Assembly: GCF_000621785.1 (NCBI RefSeq)
Contig: NZ_KK211347.1
Span: forward strand, 372,001 to 436,000
DNA length: 64,000 bases
Direction of reading: 5' to 3'
From: Ruminococcus flavefaciens ND2009
Lineage (GTDB): Bacteria > Bacillota > Clostridia > Oscillospirales > Ruminococcaceae
The notes beneath the pieces were generated by a model that was not told where the DNA came from, ran no database searches, and saw nothing but the letters and a program-made list of their open reading frames with translations. A program made the position numbers and the translations under genes. Position 1 is the stretch's first letter. Each line of letters begins with the position of its first letter. Shown piece by piece: positions 7,611 through 15,768 of this stretch.

Positions 7611-8399
7611 TTATTTTGCGGAGAGAGCCGCAAGTATCTTATCGTAAGCATTTTTGCTGTCAGTTTTAAAGTTTTCGATGATAATGCTGTCAATGCCGAG
7701 ATGCCGGAGAATAGCCGCCTCACGGCGCTGACGCTCCTCAAGAGCGGATACGTAGCCCTCAAAGCCGCTGAGCCCGAGAGCTTTTCCGTATTCACCTCCG
7801 CAGTGGTAGTCAATGACGCCGCTTAGCCATTCCACGCCTCTTTCGGGGACAGTTCTCTTTATCTCCGCGGCGATATTGTCGGTTTTCAGATAGACCACAA
7901 AGGGCTCCAGGGGACGGATAATATCATATATCTCCCTTATGTATCCCTCGGATACGGAGCTGTCAAAGCCGAACCTCATCATGGTCTCGCACATGGGGTT
8001 CTGTAGAAAAACACAGTTGAAAACATGACCTGAGGAGTTCACGGCGCTTTCGGCAAAGCTCCGCCACTTGTCCAGCATGAGGGGCTTTTCGGTCTCCCAT
8101 GGGAGAAAGTCGTATATTTTATGGGTGAGGAGCCTGTCAAAGAGGTCTCCGCAGAAGCTGCCTATGGGGACTACATATCCGCCGCAGCGCTTTTCGGCAG
8201 CGGTGATGATGAGCTCCTGCTCATCGGGCTGAAACTCCGCAAGCTCATTTTCGCTTATAAATGCGTGAAATTCATAGTCCGCAGGGTGATCTCCGCTGCC
8301 CTCGTCGGTGAACTCCATACCCAGAACATCGGCGATATGCTTTGATACCGTGCTTTTCCCCGAGCAGGGAAGTCCTTCAACTATTATAAGCTTTCTCAT
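7611..8399 (-). CDS. P-loop NTPase / small-molecule kinase-like protein of unknown function
   Basis: The protein has 262 residues. It starts with a Walker A motif, GLPCSGKST (residues 9-17), in the manner of nucleoside, gluconate or Zeta-toxin-like kinases. Later segments include MLDKWRSFAESAV, VFNCVFLQNPMCETM and VVYLKTDNI. The fold is probably that of a thymidylate/deoxynucleoside kinase-like P-loop protein, but no substrate motif is recognised. It stands alone between two terminators. The function is not assigned. Confidence 0.8.
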   Translation of the reverse strand: MRKLIIVEGLPCSGKSTVSKHIADVLGMEFTDEGSGDHPADYEFHAFISENELAEFQPDEQELIITAAEKRCGGYVVPIGSFCGDLFDRLLTHKIYDFLPWETEKPLMLDKWRSFAESAVNSSGHVFNCVFLQNPMCETMMRFGFDSSVSEGYIREIYDIIRPLEPFVVYLKTDNIAAEIKRTVPERGVEWLSGVIDYHCGGEYGKALGLSGFEGYVSALEERQRREAAILRHLGIDSIIIENFKTDSKNAYDKILAALSAK

Positions 8400-8420
8400 A
8401 GTCCCTCCTTATAGCAGAAA

Positions 8421-8444
8421 CGCCCGACCATATACGATCGGGCG
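8421..8444 (-). terminator. Terminator of the acyl-CoA synthetase gene
   Basis: CGCCCGA (8421-8427) and TCGGGCG (8438-8444), followed on the minus strand by TTTCTGC. Confidence 0.65.
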
Positions 8445-8455
8445 ATAGTGTGTGA

Positions 8456-10132
8456 TTATTTTGCTGAGTTTTCCTCGTCCTGATGGCGTATCTGAGCACG
8501 CTTTATCTTGCCGCCGAGAGTTTTGGGAAGCTCCTTGACATACTCGATGACACGGGGATACTTATAGGGTGCAGTCTCGTGCTTAACGTGATCCTGAAGC
8601 TCCTTTGTCAGCTCGGGTGAGGGAGTGTAGCCCTCAGCCAGAACGACGGTTGCCTTTACTACCTGACCTCTGATGGGGTCGGGAGCACCTGTGATTGCGG
8701 ACTCAACAACAGCAGGGTGTGTGAGGAGTGCGCTCTCAACCTCAAAGGGGCCGATACGGTAGCCTGAGCACTTGATAACGTCGTCATTTCTTCCGACGAA
8801 CCAGTAATAGCCCTTGGAATCACGCCATGCAACGTCGCCTGTGTCGTAGTTCTCGCCGCCGAGAACAGCCTCAGTCAGCTCGGGGTTCTTGTAGTAGCCG
8901 CAGAAAAGTCCTGTGGGACGAGCCTTGTCGATGCCGCATACCATGATGCTGCCCTCTTCACCGTCCTCGCACTCTGTACCGTCGGGGCGGAGCAGGTGGA
9001 TGTTGTAAAGGGGAGAAGGCTTTCCTGTTGAGCCGGGCTTGGGGTCTATCCAGGGGAAGTTAGCGATGAGAACGGTTCCCTCGGTCTGACCAAAGCCCTC
9101 ACGCATCTTCTTGCCCGTAAGCTCATAGATACGGTTGAATACCTCGGGGTTGAGGGGCTCGCCCGCATTGCAGAAGTTCTGTATTGATGAAAGATCGTAC
9201 TGTGTCATGTCCTCCTGGAGCATAAAGCGGTACATTGTGGGAGGTGCACAGAATGTAGTCAGCTTGTAGTGACTGATTACCTCGAGAATATCCTTGGCGT
9301 TGAATCTGCCCGTGAAGTCATAGGCGAACTGTATAGCACCGCAGATCCACTGTCCGTAGATCTTGCCCCAGCCGAACTTTGCCCAGCCTGAGTCGGAAAT
9401 GGACATATGGAGCTTGTTCTCCTGGACCTGATGCCAGTATTTAGCGGTAACTATATGACCCAGGGGGTGTGCGAAGTTGTGGCATACCATTTTGGGCATA
9501 CCTGTTGAGCCCGAAGTGAAGTAGATGAGCATGGTATCGGTAGCTTTGGTAGCCTGATCGTCTGTGGGACGCTCAAAGGTATCCGGGTACTTGGCGATCT
9601 CGTCCTCGAAGAAGTCCCAGCCCTCACGGGGCTCTGCAACAGCGATCTTCTTTTTGAGAGTCTTTATTTCGGGGGCAGCTCCGTCGATCTGTCCTCTTAT
9701 GTATTCGTCATCGCAGGCGATTATGGCGGAGATACCTGCCATATTGCCGCGGTAAGCTATATCGTGTGTGGTAAAGAGAAGATTACCGGGGATAAGAATT
9801 ACTCCCAGCTTGTGGAGAGCAGTGGCGATTACCCAGTACTCCCAGCGGCGGCGGAGTATAAGAAGCACAACGTCGCCCTTTTTGAGACCCAGACTGCGGA
9901 AATAGTGGCAGGTCTGGTTTGAGAGCTTTGATATATCGGTAAAAGTGAAAGTGCGTTCCTTTTTGTCATGGCTGAGCCATACAAGAGCCTTCTTTTCGGG
10001 CTCCTGCTTAGCCCATTCATCAACGATGTCCCAGCCGAAGTTGAAGTCCTCGGGAACATTTACCCTGTAATTTTCCTTGAAATCCTCGTATGAATCGAAA
10101 TCTATACGGGGAAGATAACGGTCTAAAAGCAT
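8456..10132 (-). CDS. AMP-forming acyl-CoA synthetase
   Basis: The protein has 558 residues. It activates a carboxylic acid with ATP to acyl-AMP and then to acyl-CoA. The AMP-binding motif is YFTSGSTGMPKMV, the A5-type motif is REGFGQTEGT, and the core motif is YDTGD with GRNDDVIKCSGYRIGPFEVE. The C-terminal catalytic lysine is in LPKTLGGKIKRAQIR. The overall sequence resembles medium-chain acyl-CoA or acetyl-CoA-like synthetases found beside XRE-cupin regulators. Its gene follows the XRE-cupin gene by 40 bases, so the regulator probably controls it. The substrate cannot be told from sequence. Confidence 0.9.
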   Translation of the reverse strand: MLLDRYLPRIDFDSYEDFKENYRVNVPEDFNFGWDIVDEWAKQEPEKKALVWLSHDKKERTFTFTDISKLSNQTCHYFRSLGLKKGDVVLLILRRRWEYWVIATALHKLGVILIPGNLLFTTHDIAYRGNMAGISAIIACDDEYIRGQIDGAAPEIKTLKKKIAVAEPREGWDFFEDEIAKYPDTFERPTDDQATKATDTMLIYFTSGSTGMPKMVCHNFAHPLGHIVTAKYWHQVQENKLHMSISDSGWAKFGWGKIYGQWICGAIQFAYDFTGRFNAKDILEVISHYKLTTFCAPPTMYRFMLQEDMTQYDLSSIQNFCNAGEPLNPEVFNRIYELTGKKMREGFGQTEGTVLIANFPWIDPKPGSTGKPSPLYNIHLLRPDGTECEDGEEGSIMVCGIDKARPTGLFCGYYKNPELTEAVLGGENYDTGDVAWRDSKGYYWFVGRNDDVIKCSGYRIGPFEVESALLTHPAVVESAITGAPDPIRGQVVKATVVLAEGYTPSPELTKELQDHVKHETAPYKYPRVIEYVKELPKTLGGKIKRAQIRHQDEENSAK

Positions 10133-10172
10133 TTCAGTAAAAACTCCTTTGCTAATGCTTGAAAAAGCGGTA

Positions 10173-10718
10173 TTATTCAGCTATAACTGTCAGAAATCTT
10201 GCCTTGCTGTCACCGACGCAGCGCTGTCCGTGGGGATAGGTGGGATTGAAGTAGATAGAATCACCCTCATTGAGGATTATCTCCTTATCCTCGAATACCA
10301 CGGCAACAGTGCCTTTAAGGACGAGGTTGAACTCCTGACCTGTATGAGTTACCAGCTTTGCAGGCTCATCGGAAGGTTCAAGAGTGACCAGGAGGGGCTG
10401 CATGACCTTATCCGCATAGCGGAAAGCCAGATCCTTGAAGCGGTAGCCCTCGTAACGGCTTATGCTTCTGCCCTTGCCGCGGCGGACGACCTGGAAGGTG
10501 TCGATACGGCTGGGCTCACCTGTGACGAGCTCGTTGAAATCGACGCCGAATTTATTTGCGATCTCATAGATTACGCTTATTGGAAAATCACCATTTGTTT
10601 CATAGCCTGCATACTGCTCTGTAGTAAGACCAAGCTCCTCTGCAAGCTTTTCCTGTGAATAGTCACAGACCTCGCGCAGTTCACGGATACGTGCTGCGAT
10701 CTCATTAATAGTCTCCAT
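10173..10718 (-). CDS. XRE-family transcriptional regulator with cupin sensor domain
   Basis: The protein has 181 residues. The N-terminal helix-turn-helix is IRELREVCDYSQEKLAEELGL with the recognition helix in TTEQYAGYE (residues 10-65). The C-terminal cupin barrel (about 105-180) shows HTGQEFNLVLKGT, GDSIYFNP and HGQRC. Regulators of this kind bind a small molecule with the cupin and control a neighbouring metabolic gene. Here the neighbour is the acyl-CoA synthetase 40 bases downstream on the same strand. The promoter at 10845-10874 likely drives both. Confidence 0.9.
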   Translation of the reverse strand: METINEIAARIRELREVCDYSQEKLAEELGLTTEQYAGYETNGDFPISVIYEIANKFGVDFNELVTGEPSRIDTFQVVRRGKGRSISRYEGYRFKDLAFRYADKVMQPLLVTLEPSDEPAKLVTHTGQEFNLVLKGTVAVVFEDKEIILNEGDSIYFNPTYPHGQRCVGDSKARFLTVIAE

Positions 10719-10844
10719 AGCGCGACCTCCTTAAGTGATAAGATTTATATTTTACAGTTGGAATTCGGAGTCTCCCTGTGAAAAGGTTTGATATTGGGAT
10801 AAGTCTGAGACAGACGGGTTCTACTGTGTGAAATATATAAATTA

Positions 10845-10874
10845 ATTGTACCACATTTCATAGCACCTTGTCAA
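10845..10874 (-). promoter_or_regulatory. SigmaA promoter for the XRE-cupin / acyl-CoA synthetase operon
   Basis: TTGACA (10874-10869), 18 bases, TACAAT (10850-10845) with TGG before it on the minus strand. Confidence 0.7.
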
Positions 10875-10920
10875 GACAGGGAATAATAAATTGGCAGGGC
10901 AAATCCTGCGCGCAGCAGCT

Positions 10921-10953
10921 AAATCAAAATTTTGCGGAGCAAAATTTTGATTT
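10921..10953. repeat. Perfect 15-bp inverted repeat
   Basis: AAATCAAAATTTTGC (10921-10935) and its complement (10939-10953) around GGA. It opens a 300-base tract of stacked palindromes that contains no gene (10920-11200). Confidence 0.9.
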
Positions 10954-10973
10954 GAGCCCTTAGCCGTTAGCTA

Positions 10974-11077
10974 ATGTAGGGGACGCCGCCCTCGGCGTCC
11001 CGCGAGATATATTACACGCCCAACGGGACGTCGAGGACGCCGTCCCCTACATTTCCAATTTTTCGCGTATGCGCTAA
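10974..11077 (-). repeat. Palindromic intergenic repeat, copy A
   Basis: Two 28-base GC-rich imperfect arms, each opening with ATGTAGGGGACG, flank an inner loop (ATTACACGCC core), and a 25-base flank follows (11053-11077). The arms and the flank occur again, inverted and identical, at 29089-29191. The loop is in the same + orientation in both copies. It encodes nothing. Confidence 0.9.
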
Positions 11078-11197
11078 GTTGATAGTTGAAAGTTGAGAGT
11101 TGAGAGTTAATGTGTTCGCTTCGCTCACAATATTTAAATATTGTCGCCGCAGGCGACTCCACAACTTTCAACTCTAAACTCTCAACTCTAAACTTAA
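11076..11197. repeat. AGTTGAAAGTTGAGAG-type palindromic repeat
   Basis: Long arms made of iterated GTTGAGA / TCTCAACT units (11078-11109 and 11161-11195) enclose three small inner structures: GTG...CAC with CGCTTCGCT, the palindrome AATATTTAAATATT (11129-11142), and the hairpin GTCGCC-GCA-GGCGAC (11143-11157). The same plan with different arms occurs at 23067-23210. Confidence 0.8.
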
Positions 11198-11232
11198 ATC
11201 ATCTTTATAACGTTCAAGTACCGTCAATAAAA

Positions 11233-11275
11233 AAGCCATAATATTGCTGATCAGACATCAGAAATACCATGGCTT
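11233..11275 (-). terminator. Terminator of the zinc uptake operon
   Basis: AAGCCAT (11233-11239) and ATGGCTT (11269-11275) with an inner CTGAT/ATCAG pairing, followed on the minus strand by TTTTTTATT. Confidence 0.7.
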
Positions 11276-11315
11276 GAAAACTATGTATCGGTGCGCCTGT
11301 AATGGCGGGACTGTA

Positions 11316-11795
11316 TTATTCTTCGCTGACGTACATTGCCGCGTTCAGGAGCTGGCAGTACTTGAATCCGTACTCGTCATAGACGTTGAAATCACCCGTA
11401 ACGGTAATGGTAGTTCCCTCCTCGGGATAATCGTCGGGGTATTTGTAGCTGCCGTCGAGGACAAACTCTATCCCCTGTGAGCAGCAGGCTGTGGCGTCGG
11501 GGATTATGGCGGAGAAGATATACTTGTCGCCGCCCTTGTCGTGGTAGACGGAAAACTGCCCCTCAAGCTTTATGTGCTGCCCCATATAGGAATCGGGGTA
11601 CATCATCATGTTTGAAACTGTGCTGTAGATCATGGTGCTGCTCATAGTTGTCAGGTCCAGGTCTATGACTTTGCCCGAGGCATCGGTGACTGTTTCCGCC
11701 TTGCTCTCGGGCTGTGAGACCGCTGGCTTTTTTCCGCAGCCGAATATGCCTCCGCAGAGTATGCAGAGCACAGCTATAACAGCGGCTTTTCTCAT
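11316..11795 (-). CDS. Lipoprotein of the metal uptake operon
   Basis: The protein has 159 residues with a signal peptide and the lipobox IFGC (Cys about residue 20). The mature part looks like a small beta-rich domain (KLEGQFSVYHDKGGDKYIF, TTITVTGDFNVYDEYG), similar in pattern to OB-like folds. Two adjacent Cys (ATACCSQG) could bind metal. The ATG overlaps the permease stop (ATGA), so it is the last gene of the znuA-znuC-znuB operon. It may aid zinc capture at the membrane; that is inferred from context only. Confidence 0.8.
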   Translation of the reverse strand: MRKAAVIAVLCILCGGIFGCGKKPAVSQPESKAETVTDASGKVIDLDLTTMSSTMIYSTVSNMMMYPDSYMGQHIKLEGQFSVYHDKGGDKYIFSAIIPDATACCSQGIEFVLDGSYKYPDDYPEEGTTITVTGDFNVYDEYGFKYCQLLNAAMYVSEE

Positions 11796-12664
11796 TTTTT
11801 ACCCCTCCTGAGCACCAGTGAGATAAGACAGAACAGGAAGAATACACATATATCGGCGGAAACTATGGTGGAGCCCACAGGAGTTCCTGCCAGTATGGAG
11901 ATGATTATTCCGCTTGCTGCGCAGAAAAGCGAGATGACTACAGAGCAGATTATAACGCTTCTGAAGCTCTTGAAAACTCTCATTGCGGACAGTGCAGGGA
12001 AGATTATCAGCGCCGATATGAGCAGCGAGCCCACGAACTTCATGGCGATGACGATGATGACTGCGATAACTATGGCAATGAGGAGATTGTACATATCCGC
12101 GCGGACTCCCGTAGCCTTTGCGAAGCTCTCATCGAATGTGACCGCGAAAATCTTGTTGTAGAATACCAGGAATACCGTTACCACGATGACCGACATGGCA
12201 ACACATATCCACACGTCCGTAAGGGACAGGGTGAGTATTGATGTGGAGCCGAAAAGTGTGGAGCACACATCTGCGGAGACGTTGCTGGTGGTCCTTCCGC
12301 TGCCGCTTCGTGCTGCGATATTCATGAGCATATAGCCCAGTGCCAGTGCTCCCACGGATATCATGGCGACTGCGGCGTCGCCCTTTATCTTGGTGTTATT
12401 GCCCGTCCTCAGCAGCAGGACTGCGGAAATGATGGTGACGGGCATGATAATGAGCATATTGTTGGTGATACCTGTGACTGTGGCGACTGCCATAGCGCCG
12501 AAGGCAACGTGCGAAAGACCGTCGCCGATGAAGGAAAAGCGCTTCATTACCAGTGTTACGCCCAGAAGCGAAGAGCAGAGGGCGATGAGCAGACCTACTA
12601 TAAGAGCGTATCTTATAAAGGGGTGCTGGAAGTAATCATGGAGCGTGGAAAGCATCTCACTCAT
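11792..12664 (-). CDS. Zinc/manganese-type ABC transporter permease (ZnuB/MntB family)
   Basis: About 290 residues with eight to nine membrane segments. The family motif LLGVTLVMKRFSFIGDGLSHVAFGA near the N-terminus and GSLLISALIIFPALSAM are typical of ABC-3 metal permeases. The ATG at 12664 has GGAGG eight bases upstream; a GTG at 12673 and an ATG at 12655 are alternatives. The start overlaps the end of the ATPase gene. It forms the membrane channel of the uptake system. Confidence 0.9.
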   Translation of the reverse strand: MSEMLSTLHDYFQHPFIRYALIVGLLIALCSSLLGVTLVMKRFSFIGDGLSHVAFGAMAVATVTGITNNMLIIMPVTIISAVLLLRTGNNTKIKGDAAVAMISVGALALGYMLMNIAARSGSGRTTSNVSADVCSTLFGSTSILTLSLTDVWICVAMSVIVVTVFLVFYNKIFAVTFDESFAKATGVRADMYNLLIAIVIAVIIVIAMKFVGSLLISALIIFPALSAMRVFKSFRSVIICSVVISLFCAASGIIISILAGTPVGSTIVSADICVFFLFCLISLVLRRGKK

Positions 12665-13379
12665 CTTCCTCACCTCCCATAACAGCTAGGAATGCCTGTC
12701 CGGTCTTGCTGGTCAGGTAGTCCTCCTTGGTGCCGAAGAAAAGCTGCTTTCTTCCCACATGGAGTATATGGGAGGCATATCTTACAGCGGCATTCATATC
12801 ATGTGAGACCATGATAACGGTTATCTTGTCCTTTTTGTTGAGGCTGTCGATAAGCTCGTACATCTCGTTGGTAGCCTTGGGGTCGAGACCTGTAACAGGC
12901 TCGTCCAGGAGTATCATCTTTCTTGCGGCGCAGAGGGCTCTTGCGAGGAGGACTCTCTGCTGCTGACCGCCCGAGAGCTCCCTGTAGCAGCGCTTTGTGA
13001 GAGGCTCTATCTCAAGTCTTCTCATCATGTCGTGAGCCAGCTTTTTCTCCTCTTTGCTGTAAAAAGGACGGAAGCCGCAGCGGTTCATGCAGCCCGAGAG
13101 AACTATCTCACGGACCGAGGCAGGGAAGTCCCTCTGTACCATTGTCTGCTGAGGGAGATAGCCTATCTCGTTCCTGCCCACATCTCCGCAGAGGGAAATG
13201 CTGCCGCTTATCGGCGGTTTAAGTCCAAGGAGAGCCTTTATGAGCGTGCTCTTTCCCGAGCCGTTCTCACCGACTATGCAGAGGTAATCGCCGCTGCTGA
13301 CGGTGAAGTTTAGGTTTTTCGTGACAACGTCTCCCTCGTAGCCGAGAGAGACGTTTTCGCATTTCAGTAATGTACCCAT
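12657..13379 (-). CDS. Zinc/metal ABC transporter ATP-binding protein (ZnuC family)
   Basis: The protein has 240 residues. Walker A is GENGSGKST (37-45), the Q-loop is in YLPQQT, the signature is LSGGQQQR, Walker B is MILLDEP and the H-loop is VSHDM. It powers metal uptake together with the permease and binding protein. The gene starts two bases after the binding-protein stop and overlaps the permease start. Confidence 0.93.
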   Translation of the reverse strand: MGTLLKCENVSLGYEGDVVTKNLNFTVSSGDYLCIVGENGSGKSTLIKALLGLKPPISGSISLCGDVGRNEIGYLPQQTMVQRDFPASVREIVLSGCMNRCGFRPFYSKEEKKLAHDMMRRLEIEPLTKRCYRELSGGQQQRVLLARALCAARKMILLDEPVTGLDPKATNEMYELIDSLNKKDKITVIMVSHDMNAAVRYASHILHVGRKQLFFGTKEDYLTSKTGQAFLAVMGGEEDE

Positions 13380-13381
13380 TT

Positions 13382-14353
13382 TTAATCAAGCACCTTCTTT
13401 AGTGTTTCCAGATTTGAATCCATGATCGAAAGGTAGGTGGCTCCGCTGTCAATATCTTTCTGAGTCACCGACTGTATGGAGTTTAGTGTTTCTATGGAGA
13501 TTCCGCTGCGGTTTGAGTTGCTGATTATGGACCGCGCGATGGAGTCATCGGAGTTTTCGATGATGAAAACTGTGTCAAGTCCCTTTTCGTCCAGCTTCTT
13601 CGACAGTGTAGCCACGGTCTCGAAGCTTGCGGCGGTCTCTGCGGAGCAGCCCGGAAAGGCGGCGTAGTAATCTATGTCATAGTCGTCGCAGAGATAGCGG
13701 AAGGGGAACCTGTCCCCGAAAAGGACTGTCCTTGTTTTTGCGCTGTCAGCCATTTCGGTGTATTCCTTGTCCAGAGCCTCAAGCTTTTCGGTGTAGCTGC
13801 GGAGGTTTGCACGGTAGGTGTCCGCATTGGCACTGTCCTTCCCGCAGAGAGCTTCGCATATCTCGCTGCACAGTATCTCAGCATTTTTAACGGAGAGCCA
13901 TACGTGCTCGTCATATTCGGACTCGTCGTGATGTCCATCTTCCTCCTCGGGCTCCATGCCTTCCTTATGCTCTTCCTCCTTGACTCTCTCGCCCAGGGTC
14001 TCCATGAGCTTTATGACCTTTGTATCCTTGGAGTTCACTTCCTTGAGAGCGTCTTTAGCCCAGCTCTCGGACTCTCCGCCCACATAAATGAATATATCGC
14101 AGTCAGAGATAGTCATGATGTCCTTAGCGCTTGGCTGATAGTTATGAAGGTCGATACCGCTGCTGAGGAGATAAGTTATCTCCGCGCCGTCGCTGTCGCC
14201 CACTATCTGCCTTGTCCAGTCATACTCGGAAAACGATGTGCAGACGATACTGAGCCTGCCGCCGCTGCCTGAGTGACTGCTGCATCCCGTCAGCAGGAGA
14301 GCGGCAGCTGCTGCCGCTGAAACTGCGGAAAAAAACCTCCTGAAAAACGCCAT
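13382..14353 (-). CDS. Zinc-binding lipoprotein (ZnuA / TroA family)
   Basis: About 323 residues from the ATG at 14353, which has GAGG nine bases upstream; an upstream ATG at 14392 would start inside the Fur-like box. The signal peptide ends in LLTGCSS. Metal ligands fit IDLHNYQPS (first His), DEHVWLS (second His) and a third site near FGDRFPFRYL. An acidic, His-bearing loop (EEHKEGMEPEEEDGHHDESE) before DEHVWLS points to zinc. It delivers metal to the permease and is the first gene of the operon. Confidence 0.92.
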   Translation of the reverse strand: MAFFRRFFSAVSAAAAAALLLTGCSSHSGSGGRLSIVCTSFSEYDWTRQIVGDSDGAEITYLLSSGIDLHNYQPSAKDIMTISDCDIFIYVGGESESWAKDALKEVNSKDTKVIKLMETLGERVKEEEHKEGMEPEEEDGHHDESEYDEHVWLSVKNAEILCSEICEALCGKDSANADTYRANLRSYTEKLEALDKEYTEMADSAKTRTVLFGDRFPFRYLCDDYDIDYYAAFPGCSAETAASFETVATLSKKLDEKGLDTVFIIENSDDSIARSIISNSNRSGISIETLNSIQSVTQKDIDSGATYLSIMDSNLETLKKVLD

Positions 14354-14376
14354 ACTATCCCTCACTTTTATGAATT

Positions 14377-14391
14377 TGATAATCATTTTCA
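14377..14391. promoter_or_regulatory. Fur-family (Zur/Fur) operator
   Basis: TGATAAT-C-ATTTTCA matches the 7-1-7 Fur-family box TGATAATnATTATCA at 14 of 15 positions. It lies seven bases downstream of the -10, over the transcription start of the metal uptake operon, where a repressor would block initiation. Confidence 0.75.
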
Positions 14392-14397
14392 AATCAT

Positions 14398-14426
14398 ATT
14401 ATACTTTATTTATAAGCCTTTGTCAA
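14398..14426 (-). promoter_or_regulatory. Consensus sigmaA promoter of the zinc uptake operon
   Basis: TTGACA (14426-14421), 17 bases, TATAAT (14403-14398) on the minus strand. Both hexamers are perfect. Confidence 0.9.
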
Positions 14427-14527
14427 TACCATGATGTTAATTTCATAAAACTTTCACCTGTGTGCCTGTCAGCGAAGCAAAATGGCTTCCGTCATGATGA
14501 AAAAAAGATGAATTTTCCGCGATATAC

Positions 14528-14556
14528 TTGACATCGGACAGGGTATCATGTATAAT
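14528..14556 (+). promoter_or_regulatory. Consensus sigmaA promoter of the 155-residue membrane protein
   Basis: TTGACA (14528-14533), 17 bases, TATAAT (14551-14556). The gene begins 33 bases downstream. Confidence 0.9.
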
Positions 14557-14588
14557 ATACTTGTAATATTGATATAGGGGGCGGTATT

Positions 14589-15056
14589 ATGCCAAAAACA
14601 AACAAAGACAAAGAACTGGATAAAATGTACAAGGAGCTTCTTGAGACCCGCAAGAGCGTGAGCTCGGTCTCCTCAAAGAGCGAGGGCAACAGGCTTCTCA
14701 GCTTCTTCGTGGGACTGCTTCTGCTGGGCGGCGGCTTGTTCATGATATTCCAGAATATCGAGGTCACCAGCTCGTGGGGCTATGGCGGACATATCTTCAG
14801 CTTCGGCGGCTTCCACCTTGCAAACGGACTCATAATGCTTCCGATAATCATAGGGATAGCAATGCTGTTCCTGATGGAAAAGAAGATATACGGCTGGATA
14901 GTGCTTTCCATCGGCATAGTAATAGTGCTGCTGAGCGTAATGCTGACCACACAGCTCCACTGGAGAAGGTCCAACGCATTCACATTCATCGTCATGTTCG
15001 GACTTACCGCAGCAGGCGGAGGAATGGTGCTCAGAGAGCTTTTCAGAAAAGACTGA
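14589..15056 (+). CDS. Small four-helix membrane protein of unknown function
   Basis: The protein has 155 residues. A charged N-terminus (about 35 residues) precedes four hydrophobic segments: LLSFFVGLLLLGGGLFM, LIMLPIIIGIAMLFL, WIVLSIGIVIVLLSVML and IVMFGLTAAGGGMVL. No known domain is recognised. A perfect sigmaA promoter and a strong terminator make it a single-gene transcript that is probably well expressed. Confidence 0.75.
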   Translation: MPKTNKDKELDKMYKELLETRKSVSSVSSKSEGNRLLSFFVGLLLLGGGLFMIFQNIEVTSSWGYGGHIFSFGGFHLANGLIMLPIIIGIAMLFLMEKKIYGWIVLSIGIVIVLLSVMLTTQLHWRRSNAFTFIVMFGLTAAGGGMVLRELFRKD

Positions 15057-15064
15057 ACCACAGA

Positions 15065-15090
15065 GACCGCACCCACGGGTGCGGTCTTTT
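15065..15090 (+). terminator. Terminator after the membrane protein gene
   Basis: GACCGCACCC / GGGTGCGGTC around AC, followed by TTTT. Confidence 0.9.
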
Positions 15091-15100
15091 ATAATGAAAA

Positions 15101-15134
15101 AACGCTTCGGGTGAAGATCATCACCTGAAGCGTT
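15101..15134. terminator. Terminator of the flavodoxin gene
   Basis: AACGCTTCGGGTGA (15101-15114) and TCACCTGAAGCGTT (15121-15134) with T-rich ends on both strands. It serves the minus-strand flavodoxin gene. Confidence 0.85.
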
Positions 15135-15154
15135 TTTATTGCTTTACAGCGGAA

Positions 15155-15730
15155 TTACGAGCATTTCTGCATATCAGTCGTTTTAGATAATTCGGGAGCC
15201 TTGTCGGAAAGGTATTCTATGATGGGCTCAAGGTACTTTTTGTCAGTCATATCACAGGAAGCCGAAACGTGTTCAGCCATTGCCTTTTCGTCTTCGGTCT
15301 TGTTTTTCTTGCCTTTGAGCATGGCGGCAAAGGTCTTCATGAGCATTTTTGAGCCCAGGGACATCTTGCTGTAGTCCAGTCCGCCGGGACAGTAGAAAGC
15401 CTTTGCATATTTTTTTTGTTCGGCGGTGAGCGCTCTGTCAAGGAGAGCGGTGATGCCTGAGAATGTGGCGGGACTTGCGCCTGTGCAGAATACTGCCAGC
15501 TTTTTGTCATGCCATTTGTCCATCCTGCTTGTGAACCAGTCCAGCTTGTGTATCTTTTCAACGGCTACCCAGCCGCCGTAGACAATGGCGTCAAAGTCTT
15601 CAAAGAATTTGTCGTCCTTTTTTGAAGCTTCTTTGACGGAGATGGTCTCTCCGCCCAGTTTTTCTGCCAGCCATTCCGAATATTTCTTGGTAAAACCTGT
15701 CTGAGATGAATATACGATGATAGTTTTCAT
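15155..15730 (-). CDS. Flavodoxin-domain protein
   Basis: The protein has 191 residues. The FMN phosphate loop is SSQTGFTKKYSEW (8-20). YGGWVAVEKIHKLDWF and FCTGASPA supply the later FMN-facing loops. It belongs to the single-domain flavodoxins related to menaquinone-dependent protoporphyrinogen oxidase rather than to short electron-transfer flavodoxins. A role in redox transfer is likely; the partner is unknown. Confidence 0.85.
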   Translation of the reverse strand: MKTIIVYSSQTGFTKKYSEWLAEKLGGETISVKEASKKDDKFFEDFDAIVYGGWVAVEKIHKLDWFTSRMDKWHDKKLAVFCTGASPATFSGITALLDRALTAEQKKYAKAFYCPGGLDYSKMSLGSKMLMKTFAAMLKGKKNKTEDEKAMAEHVSASCDMTDKKYLEPIIEYLSDKAPELSKTTDMQKCS

Positions 15731-15768
15731 GATGATTACCTCTTATACTGGTGGCAAATCAAAGAGTA

